Source: an uncultured Terriglobus sp.
GTDB taxonomy: Bacteria > Acidobacteriota > Terriglobia > Terriglobales > Acidobacteriaceae
DNA length: 19,996 bases
Reading direction: 5' to 3'
Assembly: GCA_937871605.1 (NCBI GenBank)
Contig: CALMRM010000079.1
Coordinates: forward strand, 557 to 20,552
The notes below the pieces were generated by a model. It saw nothing but the letters and a program-made list of their open reading frames with translations. It did not search any database and had not been told where the DNA came from. Each line of letters starts with the position of its first letter. Within the stretch, counting starts at the first letter, position 1. The position numbers and the translations under genes are program-made. Positions 5,380-13,313 of this stretch are shown here, piece after piece.

Positions 5380-8300
5380 ATGAGTGTTTTTGAACATAGG
5401 GGCCGGATCTCGATTGTGGCCGCAGCCATCACCGCAACCAGCATGTTTGCCGGGGCGCAAACGTACCGTGGCAGCCTGACGGGCACCGTCGTCGACCAGT
5501 CGGGTGCCGCGGTTCCAGATGCCACCTTGCGGCTGACAAACCCGGCAACCAACGAGACGCTGAATGGCAAATCGAACAGCATCGGTGCGTACAACTTTCC
5601 TGAGCTGCCGGTAGGTACGTACAAGCTCGTCGTGTCGGCACCGGGGTTCGCGGCACAGTCGCTGGACAATATCGCGATTGAAGTCACCAAGATCCGGGAC
5701 CAGAAAATCGAACTCTCCGTCGGGTCTGAATCGACGGTTGTCAACGTACAGGCGGCGGGTGTTTCGCTTGATACCACCAACAGCCAGCTTGTCTCCGTCG
5801 TGGACCAGGTGTCGGTGCAGCAGATTCCGCTGAACGGCCGCAACTTCCAGCAGATGGTGCACCTGGCTCCGGGCGTAAGCCCGTACAGCTATGGCTCCAT
5901 CAACGGCACGCGTACCGCGGGTGTGAATTACCAGATTGATGGCGCGGACAACAACGATCCGTGGTCGAATGCGGTGGCGTCGAATCAGGGCGGCATCGCC
6001 GGCATTCCCGGTGGCCTGATCCCGATCGAGGCCATCGACCAGTTCTCCATGCAGGCCGCCGGTGAGGCCGACCAGGGGCGCAATGGCGGTGCCAACAGCA
6101 ACATGGTGCTGCGCACGGGAACCAACAATCTTCACGGCGACGTGTTCTACTTCGACCGCAACGAGTTGTTCGCGTGGCTCAGCCCATCGGTCGCCGTCGG
6201 CAGCCGCATCCCTGAAATCCGCAACCACCAGGGTGGATTCACCATCGGCGGACCGATCTTCAAGGACAAGACGTTCTTCTTCCTGGCGGGTGAAATCCAG
6301 ATCGCACAGGCAAACAACAGCTTGTCTGACACGGTGGTCAACGACACCTGGATTGCTGCCGGCAAGAGCCTGCTGGCAAGCCGCGGCATCGCCCAGAACC
6401 CGGTTGCGCTGAACATGTACACCCTGCTGTTTCCGGCAGTAAGCCGTGCCACGGTCGGGTATACGAACCAGTACCAATCCAACGGCGTTAATACCTACAA
6501 CAGCTACAACGGCATCATCAAGCTCGACCATAAGTTCAACGACAAGTACAGCATTTCTGCGCATTACCTGGGGACCACGGGTACGCAGTCGGCGGACGTT
6601 GGGTCGCACTTTGCGGACTACTTTGAAACCGCGCCGATGCACATCCATAACTTTCAGATTTCGCAGATCAGTTCGTTCAGTGGCAGGCTGACGAACCAAT
6701 TCACCGCAGCGGCATCGTCGTTCCTGCAGGTCTTCAACGACCGGAACCAGAGCTTCAACGTGCAGGCGGCGGGTCTTCCGCTGGGGCTCACCGGTCAGCT
6801 GGGCACGGGAGCGCCGCAGTTCTATGTCGGCTCGTTCGATTACACCGGTGCCACACCGCCGCTGGGCCGCCAGGATGTGACGGGTCATATCGACGATACG
6901 CTGCACTACTCCGTCGGTCGTCATGACATCAAGATTGGCGGCGAGTATCGCCACGCAAACCTGAACGTGGCCTACTTTGTGAACGGGCGCGGCACCTTTA
7001 ACTTCGATGGCACGCGGTATACGAACAATGGTGCGTCCCCTGCTACTCAGGCAGAGTGCACCGCCGCCGGGCTTGACTTCACCAACGTGGGTGCCAATAA
7101 GTGCTCCACCGGTATCCAGGTCGCGGACTTTGTCGCCGGCCGGACGCGTCAGCTTGCGTCGGGTGCCACCATCCTGCGCAACAATCCGCAACGCGTGTAC
7201 ATCGTCAACACATTCGATCTGTTTGCGGCCGACGATTACAAGCTGACCGATCGCCTGACACTGAACTACGGCGTGCGCTGGAGCTACCCGGGCGTCATTG
7301 CGGATGATCGCAACTCGATCTATAACTTCACGCCGCAAGCGGGGTACTTCAAGTCGCCACTGTACGCCCGCAACCTGGGCAATGTCGCGCCGCGCTTTGG
7401 CTTCGCCTTTACGCCGTTCAGCCAGCCCACCACGGTCATCCGTGGCGCCTACGGCTGGTTCTTCGATCAGCCCACGGTTGGCCAGTTTGTCTACAACAGC
7501 GTTGGCAACGGGGCCAGCGCCGGCATCTTCGGCACGCCGGGCGATGCGAACGCAGCTGTCACGGTGAATGGTGGCGCAGGCTTTGTGCTGGGGCAGACGA
7601 ACTTTCCCACCGGCGTCCAATTCGGCGCGAACGGCCAGCCCACGACGTCCCTGGGCATCCTGGCCATCAATCCGAACTACCGTGCAGCCTACCTGCAGAA
7701 CTTCAACCTGAATGTTGAGCAGCAGCTTACCCGAAACACCTCGTTGACCGTCGCCTACGTGGGCAGCCTGGGCCGCCGCCTCGGCTGGGTCTCGGATCTG
7801 AATCAGATCACTGTCACACCGGTGGTGGCAAACCGCGTTCGCCCGTTAGCGGCGCAGTACCCGTACCTCACCGCGGTCAACCAGGTGAACAGCGGTGCAA
7901 CGTCGAATTACAGCTCACTGCAGATCAGCCTGGCGCAGGCGAGCTGGCACGGCATTTCGATGAAGACGTATTACACGTGGTCCAAAGCCATGGATGATGC
8001 GTCCAGCACCACGACGCCGCAGGATAGCCGGAATCTCCGTGGCGACTACGGCCTGTCCAGCTATGACGTGCGCAACAACTTTACTGGCAACGCGCACTAC
8101 AGCGTGCCCAACTTCACCAGCCATGCAGCCCGGCTGACGCAGGGCTATGAGATGAACGCGCTCTACACCTTTGCGGGTGGCACGCCCATCAACATCCTTG
8201 CAGGCACCAACACCAGCGGATCGGGTGAGTCGAGCCGCGACCGTCCAAATCGTCTCGCCGGTGTGGCTGCGTACCTGCCGCGTGTGACCAACGCGACACA

Positions 8301-8637
8301 AACGTCGCGCACGTATACGTACCTCAACAAGGCTGCCTGGGTTGCAGCGCCATCCGGTACGTTCGGTACTGAGCGCCGCAATTCCGTACAGGGCCCTGGG
8401 TTTGGCGATGTGGATCTGTCGTTCGTGAAACGGACGCCGATCTCAGAGCATGTGAACACCGAACTGCGTGCTGAGGTGTTCAACATTTGGAACCAGGCCA
8501 ACTTCGCCAACCCGAGTGGTTCCATCAACAGCTCCAGCTTCGGCCTGCTGTCTGCGACGCGCAACTCGTCGTCGGCACCTGGTATCGGCGTGGGTGAACC
8601 GCGCAACATGCAGTTCGCCTTTAAGCTGACGTTCTAA
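5380..8637 (+). CDS. TonB-dependent receptor, Oar-like, with carboxypeptidase-regulatory domain
   Basis: The 1,085-residue outer-membrane protein starts with a signal peptide (cleavage near A-G-A, residues 24-26). A carboxypeptidase-regulatory-like Ig domain follows at about 30-110 (GSLTGTVVDQSGAAVPDATL, YNFPELPVGTYKLVVSAPGF). The plug domain spans about 135-235 (QQIPLNGRNFQQMVHLAPG, YQIDGADNNDPWSN). A long beta-barrel follows and ends with the aromatic strand NMQFAFKLTF. Length and order fit the Oar-like receptors that are amplified in Acidobacteriota and usually assigned to uptake of large glycans or peptides; the ligand cannot be read here. No obvious TonB box is seen. AAGGAG (5366-5371) precedes the ATG at good spacing. 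The gene is monocistronic, ending in a strong hairpin at 8654-8691. Confidence 0.95.
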   Translation: MSVFEHRGRISIVAAAITATSMFAGAQTYRGSLTGTVVDQSGAAVPDATLRLTNPATNETLNGKSNSIGAYNFPELPVGTYKLVVSAPGFAAQSLDNIAIEVTKIRDQKIELSVGSESTVVNVQAAGVSLDTTNSQLVSVVDQVSVQQIPLNGRNFQQMVHLAPGVSPYSYGSINGTRTAGVNYQIDGADNNDPWSNAVASNQGGIAGIPGGLIPIEAIDQFSMQAAGEADQGRNGGANSNMVLRTGTNNLHGDVFYFDRNELFAWLSPSVAVGSRIPEIRNHQGGFTIGGPIFKDKTFFFLAGEIQIAQANNSLSDTVVNDTWIAAGKSLLASRGIAQNPVALNMYTLLFPAVSRATVGYTNQYQSNGVNTYNSYNGIIKLDHKFNDKYSISAHYLGTTGTQSADVGSHFADYFETAPMHIHNFQISQISSFSGRLTNQFTAAASSFLQVFNDRNQSFNVQAAGLPLGLTGQLGTGAPQFYVGSFDYTGATPPLGRQDVTGHIDDTLHYSVGRHDIKIGGEYRHANLNVAYFVNGRGTFNFDGTRYTNNGASPATQAECTAAGLDFTNVGANKCSTGIQVADFVAGRTRQLASGATILRNNPQRVYIVNTFDLFAADDYKLTDRLTLNYGVRWSYPGVIADDRNSIYNFTPQAGYFKSPLYARNLGNVAPRFGFAFTPFSQPTTVIRGAYGWFFDQPTVGQFVYNSVGNGASAGIFGTPGDANAAVTVNGGAGFVLGQTNFPTGVQFGANGQPTTSLGILAINPNYRAAYLQNFNLNVEQQLTRNTSLTVAYVGSLGRRLGWVSDLNQITVTPVVANRVRPLAAQYPYLTAVNQVNSGATSNYSSLQISLAQASWHGISMKTYYTWSKAMDDASSTTTPQDSRNLRGDYGLSSYDVRNNFTGNAHYSVPNFTSHAARLTQGYEMNALYTFAGGTPINILAGTNTSGSGESSRDRPNRLAGVAAYLPRVTNATQTSRTYTYLNKAAWVAAPSGTFGTERRNSVQGPGFGDVDLSFVKRTPISEHVNTELRAEVFNIWNQANFANPSGSINSSSFGLLSATRNSSSAPGIGVGEPRNMQFAFKLTF

Positions 8638-8653
8638 GCAGAGAGTAAAAAGC

Positions 8654-8691
8654 GAACGGCTCCGGTCAGCATTGTGCGACCGGAGCCGTTC
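8654..8691 (+). terminator. Rho-independent-type terminator after the TonB receptor gene
   Basis: A perfect 14-bp stem (left arm 8654-8667 GAACGGCTCCGGTC, right arm 8678-8691) with a 10-nt loop begins 17 nt after the receptor stop and is followed by TGTTT. The stem is very stable although the T-run is short. Confidence 0.8.
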
Positions 8692-8768
8692 TGTTTGGGC
8701 TCTGCTTGCTCTGGGTGGCGTCCAGCATGAGGCCGACTGCGTTACGCCGTTGCACGATGGTTCTGAAG

Positions 8769-8901
8769 GGCATGGCTTCAGCCATGCCATCCGTGCGCGC
8801 AGGAGAACGACTCTAGCCGATGAGGTCAGCTTTTGAAACCTGACCTCAGGGGCTAAAGCCCTTCCTCACTGGGCTGTGTGTGGCACAGCTCAAGCTGTGC
8901 C
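8769..8901. repeat. Cluster of four short palindromes
   Basis: Four consecutive inverted repeats: GGCATGGC/GCCATGCC (8769-8788, 4-nt loop), TGAGGTCAG/CTGACCTCA (8821-8848, 10-nt loop), GGGCTAAAGCCC (8850-8861) and GGCACAGCT/AGCTGTGCC (8882-8901, 2-nt loop). They fill the gap between the plus-strand receptor and the minus-strand DUF4965 gene, where transcripts converge. They look like REP-type extragenic palindromes that may stop or stabilise both transcripts. No gene is visible in 8638-8967. Confidence 0.65.
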
Positions 8902-8967
8902 CTTCTGAATGGATGTTGTGCTTCCTCAAAGGGCAACCAAGCGCTTCTAAGGAGAGTATCGTTCGGA

Positions 8968-11055
8968 CTACTTCACCTTGCCGCGGTACCGGTCTGCCAG
9001 CGGCTTGTCGGCCAGGGCCTTGATGAACAGGCCGCCGACCACGCTGCGGGCCTGGAAGCCGACCTGCTTGCCGGTGACCGTGTCGTACCAGTCTGTCATG
9101 GGGACGCGGCTGGTGGTTTCGTTCGCCCATTTGTAGAGCGGGTCGACCAGCGTGTCGAAGTCGGCTTTGTTGTCGGCCAGCGTTGCGGTCCACAGCTCCC
9201 AGTCCAGCTTTGTGTAGTCCTTGCGGCTGTCCAACGGCAGGCCGTAGATGTTCAGCTTGGTCTTGTAAAAAGCAATTTCGCTGTCGCGGACGGACTTGGG
9301 GAACAGGTTGTAGTCCAGCACCTTGTCCCACACCAGGTTGTACTTCTGGCTCCACGTGTTGGGCGAGTCGTAGGCCAGCTTGTAGTGGTCGCCCTCGCGT
9401 GCCATCTCCATCCACTTCTTGGCATAGCTGTGCGCGTCGGCGGAGAACTTTTTGGCCTCGGCATCGTGATGAAGCAGGCGCGCCAGGTCGGCGTAGGCCT
9501 CCATGGCGTCGATGGCCTTGAGGCTCAGGTTGGCGTTGTGCGTCACGTGCCCGGCAAAGTCGTCGGTGGTGAGCTGGTTTTCAGGATCCAGGCCGTGTTC
9601 ATGCAGGTAGTTGGCCCACTGTGTCAGCACCGGCCAGTACTTCTGCGCCAGGTCGATGCCGGCGTGGTTCTTCTCAAGCCGAGCCAGCGCGTCCACCAGG
9701 ATAAGCAGGTTGCCGCTCTCCTCCACGGGCATCTGGTTTTCTTCCGTCTGTTCACCGCCGCCGTACTCCTGCCCGTTGGCCAGCGGGTACCGGCCCAGGT
9801 CGTGCGGCGCAAAGGGGAAGCGCCAGCGGTTTGGCAGCGCAGCGTAGGCCAACACCGGCGAGACCTGCGCATGCAGCAGCGCCGGGTTAAAGAACAGGAA
9901 GATGGGAGCGGATGGGTACAGAACGTCCACCGTGCCAATGTCGCCGTTGGAGAAGTTTTCTTTGCCAAACAGCATGGGTTGACCGTCGACATCCGCCACC
10001 AGCTTGTGCGCCGCAATGCTCTGGCGGTAGGCCAGCGTGCAGAGCCAGGCGTAATGCTCGCCGGCAGTCCTGGTCAGGTCGGCGGTCAGCTGTTTGTCAA
10101 AGGCGTCGCCGCGTGCGTCCAGCTTTGCGTAGTCGTTCTGCGCCTCCGTCAGCATGGCACCTACGGCTTTGCCATCGCGCTGCCAGTAGGGCCGAACACG
10201 ACGGTTCATGTACTCCAGGGCGAAGCCCTCGGTGTAACTGAGCATGACAAACTTCGACACAGGCTGCGCCCCAACCGCGCCCAGCGGCAGCATGACTGCC
10301 ATTTCCTCGATTTCTTTGACGCCAGCGGCAGGACCGTCGATGTCATCCGTCGAGGGCATCGTTCCATCCAGGGCAAAGCCCTGTGCGGTGTGCGTGCTCA
10401 CCACGCTGCTGGCTCCCTGATTCTGCGGCACTGCAATGTGAAAGTACCCCCAGTCGATTCTTAGGTCGTCGCCCGCGCGATTCAGCACGTCCTGGCTTTT
10501 TGTTCCAACAGACAGGACGGTTGCACCGGCCGTTTGCTGCCGGCTGAAGCTGACAGGCTGACTGCCGTAGCTGGTGGCCATGTCAGCGTTCGCATTCAGA
10601 AAGGCAGAGACCTGGTGCTGTGCGCCATCGGTGCTGTGTGCGGTCCACGTCAGGTAGGTGACGGGCCGTGAGAGCAGGTCCAGGTCGTCCAGGAAGGCGG
10701 GCGTGAAGAAGGTGAGATCCACGGCCACGCCGCCGCCGCTGAAGTGATAACGGGTGTGGGTGGGCGTCAACTCGCTGCCAGTCTGCTCCAGCGCGGGCAC
10801 GTTGCGCGGATCGTTGCCCATCACGCGGTAGGGCTTGCCGTCAATCCGCACCAGACTGTTCAGCGGCTGGTTGTGGCCGGTCCAGTGCCTGGTGGGCGAG
10901 TCGGTGAGCTTGTCCGTGGTGGACCACACGCTAAAGTATGGGTCGTGCGCCACCAGCGGCGTGGCGGGCGGCCGCTCTGTGGTCTGTTGCCCAACGGCAG
11001 CGAGGGGTGCGGCAAGGACGGCCAGCAGGACGGTGGCAGACGTAGTTCGAGACAT
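8968..11055 (-). CDS. Secreted glutaminase-A-like protein (DUF4964/5127/4965/1793)
   Basis: The 695-residue product has a signal peptide (MSRTTSATVLLAVLAAPLAAVGQ, about 1-23) and the four-part architecture of fungal and bacterial glutaminase A-like proteins. The N-terminal block TPLVAHDPYFSVWS...LTDSPTRHWTG (about 32-60) is highly typical. A beta-sandwich region (DUF5127-like) extends to about 300. An alpha-helical toroid (DUF4965 and DUF1793-like) contains YRQSIAAHKL, GTVDVLYPSAPIFLFFNP, PHDLGRYP and EESGNLLIL. The founding fungal enzyme hydrolyses glutamine to glutamate; activity of bacterial members is mostly inferred. The start is the ATG at 11055: GGAG lies 7 nt upstream and the signal peptide follows directly. 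An ATG 27 nt further out has no such site. Transcribed divergently from the porin gene. Confidence 0.88.
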   Translation of the reverse strand: MSRTTSATVLLAVLAAPLAAVGQQTTERPPATPLVAHDPYFSVWSTTDKLTDSPTRHWTGHNQPLNSLVRIDGKPYRVMGNDPRNVPALEQTGSELTPTHTRYHFSGGGVAVDLTFFTPAFLDDLDLLSRPVTYLTWTAHSTDGAQHQVSAFLNANADMATSYGSQPVSFSRQQTAGATVLSVGTKSQDVLNRAGDDLRIDWGYFHIAVPQNQGASSVVSTHTAQGFALDGTMPSTDDIDGPAAGVKEIEEMAVMLPLGAVGAQPVSKFVMLSYTEGFALEYMNRRVRPYWQRDGKAVGAMLTEAQNDYAKLDARGDAFDKQLTADLTRTAGEHYAWLCTLAYRQSIAAHKLVADVDGQPMLFGKENFSNGDIGTVDVLYPSAPIFLFFNPALLHAQVSPVLAYAALPNRWRFPFAPHDLGRYPLANGQEYGGGEQTEENQMPVEESGNLLILVDALARLEKNHAGIDLAQKYWPVLTQWANYLHEHGLDPENQLTTDDFAGHVTHNANLSLKAIDAMEAYADLARLLHHDAEAKKFSADAHSYAKKWMEMAREGDHYKLAYDSPNTWSQKYNLVWDKVLDYNLFPKSVRDSEIAFYKTKLNIYGLPLDSRKDYTKLDWELWTATLADNKADFDTLVDPLYKWANETTSRVPMTDWYDTVTGKQVGFQARSVVGGLFIKALADKPLADRYRGKVK

Positions 11056-11091
11056 AGAGGCACTCCGTGCAGGAAAAAGCATCGCGCGCCC

Positions 11092-11120
11092 ATTCTAGCC
11101 GGGCAGAAGACCTGTGTTCC
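11092..11120 (-). promoter_or_regulatory. Candidate promoter of the glutaminase-A-like gene
   Basis: On the minus strand a TAGAAT -10 hexamer (11097 to 11092) is preceded by a 17-nt spacer and a weak GGAACA -35 (11120 to 11115). The -10 is 36 nt before the ATG, leaving room for the GGAG ribosome site. Confidence 0.4.
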
Positions 11121-11158
11121 GCAGAGCCGTGCGTTGCATACTCGTGTACCGGTGCCCT

Positions 11159-11186
11159 TTGCGTCCTATGCTCTTGCGCGTACCAT
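11159..11186 (+). promoter_or_regulatory. Possible promoter of the porin gene
   Basis: TTGCGT (11159-11164) and TACCAT (11181-11186), 16 nt apart, lie 34 nt upstream of the TTG start at 11221. Matches to consensus are partial, and position is the main support. Confidence 0.3.
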
Positions 11187-11220
11187 GGGTCGGACCTGAA
11201 TACCTCCTTAGGAGAACGCT

Positions 11221-12711
11221 TTGGTAGTACGCCTGTTTGCGAGCGGCCTGTTCGCCACCACTCTACTTTCTGCTGCATCGCAAGTTCCGGCTCCACAGGC
11301 CGCGCCGGCACCTGCAACCACCGCCAGCGTGCCCGTGATCAGCGTGCTGCTGCGTGAGCGGGCCAATGCCACGCAGTGGTTCAGCGCGCTGCCCAACCCG
11401 GAGCAGTATGGCCACGGCGACTCCCTGCTGCGCATTGCCATTGCACAGCGGGTACACCGGTTCGACTACACGCTGGAGATGGGCAACAGTGCGGAGCTGA
11501 TGTTGCCGACCGATGCTGTGTCGCCGGTGGCGGCGCAGGGCCAGCTTGGCCTGGGCGGGACGTACTACGCCGCAAACAGCAACAATCCCAACCCGGCAGC
11601 GGTGTCGTTGCGGCAGGGCTTTCTGCGCTATCACCTGCCGGGGCGTGACAAGAGCACGCTGCGCATGGGACGCTTCGAATTTTTTGAAGGGCAGGAAACC
11701 ACGCCGGAGAACAAGACGGTGCTGTGGCTGCAGACCAACCGCATGGCGCAGCGGCTGGTTGGCAACTTTGGTTTCAGCAACGGGCAGCGCTCGCTGGATG
11801 GCCTGGATGTAAAGGTGGGCGGCACCCACTGGGATGTGACCGCCATGGGCGCGCGCGCGGTGCAGGGCGTGTTCAAGATGGCGGGCAATGAAGAGATGAA
11901 CGTGGATGTGCAATACCTGGCATACACGCGGTCTGCCGCTAACGGAAATGTACTGCTGCGCGGCTTTGGCATTGCATACCACGATGGCCGCACCGGCGTT
12001 TTGAAGACAGATAACCGGCCCATGGCGGTGCGCGCCGCAGATCACCACAATATTCGCATTGGCACGTATGGCGGCAGCATGATTGCGGCGCTGCCCATGG
12101 GTGCCGTGACTGGCGACCTGCTGGTGTGGGGCGTGGGCCAGAGCGGCGCGTGGGGCGTGCAAGACCACAGGGCCGGTGCCATCGCGGTGGAGGGCGGTCT
12201 ACAGGCGAAAACCTTTACGACGCAACCGTGGCTGCGCGGCGGGTGGCTGCGCACCACCGGGGATAACAACCCAAACGATGGCACGCACAACACCTTCTTC
12301 CAGGTGCTGCCCACGCCGCGCAACTACGCACGCTTCCCGTACTTCAACATGATGAACAGCAGTGAAGAGTTTGTACAGCTAATCGACCGCCCCACCAGGC
12401 AGGTGGAGGTACGCACCGACCTGCACTACCTGCACCTGACCGCGCCTAGCGATTTTTGGTACCAGGGCGGCGGCCCGTACGACAACAAGGCCTTTGGCTA
12501 CGTGGGACGCCCCGGCAACGGGCACGGACCGTTCAGCACGCTGTATGACGTGAGCGTCGACTATGCCGTGACGAAGCAACTGGGGCTGACGGCGTACTAC
12601 GCGCACAGCTTCGGCCAGTCTGTGGTGAAGGCCATCTATCCCGTGCAGACAGGGGCGAACTACGGCTACCTCGAGCTGTTGTACAAGTTCAGCAAGCCGC
12701 TTGGGCGCTGA
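11221..12711 (+). CDS. Alginate-export-family outer-membrane porin
   Basis: The 496-residue product has a signal peptide (about 1-20, MVVRLFASGLFATTLLSAAS), a short Pro/Ala linker (to about 36), then a beta-barrel made of alternating short strands. Matches to the alginate-export (AlgE-like) family include the order of LRIAIAQRVHRFDYTLEMGN, TLRMGRFEFFEGQE, NRMAQRLVGNFGFSNGQRSL and QGVFKMAGNEEMNVDVQYLAYT. The barrel ends in YGYLELLYKF. Such proteins form selective channels in the outer membrane; in this phylum they are rarely tied to alginate itself, and no alginate-synthesis genes are nearby. The TTG start has AGGAG 6 nt upstream (11210-11214), and an upstream CTCC could pair with it. A divergent partner encodes a secreted amidohydrolase-like protein. 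Confidence 0.82.
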   Translation: MVVRLFASGLFATTLLSAASQVPAPQAAPAPATTASVPVISVLLRERANATQWFSALPNPEQYGHGDSLLRIAIAQRVHRFDYTLEMGNSAELMLPTDAVSPVAAQGQLGLGGTYYAANSNNPNPAAVSLRQGFLRYHLPGRDKSTLRMGRFEFFEGQETTPENKTVLWLQTNRMAQRLVGNFGFSNGQRSLDGLDVKVGGTHWDVTAMGARAVQGVFKMAGNEEMNVDVQYLAYTRSAANGNVLLRGFGIAYHDGRTGVLKTDNRPMAVRAADHHNIRIGTYGGSMIAALPMGAVTGDLLVWGVGQSGAWGVQDHRAGAIAVEGGLQAKTFTTQPWLRGGWLRTTGDNNPNDGTHNTFFQVLPTPRNYARFPYFNMMNSSEEFVQLIDRPTRQVEVRTDLHYLHLTAPSDFWYQGGGPYDNKAFGYVGRPGNGHGPFSTLYDVSVDYAVTKQLGLTAYYAHSFGQSVVKAIYPVQTGANYGYLELLYKFSKPLGR

Positions 12712-12723
12712 CCGGGCCGGAAC

Positions 12724-12750
12724 CAGACCGTAGACAGGAACGGCGGTCTG
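12724..12750 (+). terminator. Weak hairpin after the porin gene
   Basis: CAGACCG (12724-12730) pairs with CGGTCTG (12744-12750) over a 13-nt loop, starting 13 nt after the porin stop and followed by TCTT. It may end the porin transcript before the Sec operon; an alternative overlapping stem (GACAG/CTGTC) weakens the call. Confidence 0.35.
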
Positions 12751-12937
12751 TCTTGACACTGCTCCGCCATTCCTTGACCATACTGGACTAGCACCCTTCT
12801 GCCTTTTTGCTGGTTGGGCGTCGCCTGTGCGGCCTTGCCGCGGGACGCCGCTGCGCAAGGACTGCCGAGGTGCGACACATTCCGCAGGGCTGCTTCTCCA
12901 AGTCACGCCCCTGACGAACCAGGCAAGGACGTTCCCC

Positions 12938-13258
12938 GTGCACGCAGTGTTTGCTCTTGTTTTATTTCAGTCCGCCAGCAGCGGCTTTGGCGGGCTTGGC
13001 CTGCTGCTGCCGGTGGCACTCATTGGCATGGTGCTGATCACCGCCATTCCGAACCAGCGTAAGCAGAAGAAGTGGAATGAGATGCTGGCCTCGCTCAAGC
13101 CAGGCGACCGCGTGAGCACCAGCGGCGGCCTGCGTGGCACGATCCTGAACCTGCGCGACGATGTGGTGACGCTGCGCGTGCAGCCGGACGGCGTCAAGCT
13201 GGAGTTCCTGAAGACGGCCATTGCATCGGTGACGACGGAGGACGAGGCGGAGAAGTAG
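12938..13258 (+). CDS. yajC: YajC, preprotein translocase accessory subunit
   Basis: This 106-residue inner-membrane protein belongs with SecD and SecF in the accessory complex of the SecYEG translocase. One transmembrane segment spans about 17-37 (FGGLGLLLPVALIGMVLITA), followed by the cytoplasmic YajC domain: NQRKQKKWNEML, LKPGDRVSTSGGLRGTI, and a final KTAIASV. I use the GTG at 12938 because AAGGA (12925-12929) lies 8 nt upstream and the product then has the usual short N-terminus; a longer frame from 12827 would add a basic extension unknown in the family. The usual RPQ before the basic patch is replaced by IPNQ. A TTGACA (12753-12758) and a CATACT (12779-12784) lie upstream but are 20 nt apart, so no promoter is called. 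secD follows after 55 nt. Confidence 0.93.
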   Translation: MHAVFALVLFQSASSGFGGLGLLLPVALIGMVLITAIPNQRKQKKWNEMLASLKPGDRVSTSGGLRGTILNLRDDVVTLRVQPDGVKLEFLKTAIASVTTEDEAEK

Positions 13259-13313
13259 AGTTAGACCTCACATCTCCTGCGGAGATATGGGGCACCCTCC
13301 TCAGAGAAACATC

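Noticed and set aside
5263..7620. A 785-codon open frame on the minus strand across the TonB-receptor gene
   Set aside because: It is a shadow of the GC-rich, codon-biased receptor gene: it has no ribosome site, signal or recognisable domain, while the plus-strand frame encodes a complete receptor.
8878..10464. A 528-codon plus-strand open frame opposite the DUF4965 gene
   Set aside because: The translation is low-complexity Val/Gln/His/Arg-rich with no domain, as expected for an antisense shadow of a high-GC gene.
12888..12925. A minus-strand stretch resembling part of the 4.5S/SRP RNA apical domain
   Set aside because: GAAGCAGCC-like and CAGG-like pieces are present, but the essential GGAA tetraloop and its symmetric loop partners are missing, and no full hairpin can be drawn.
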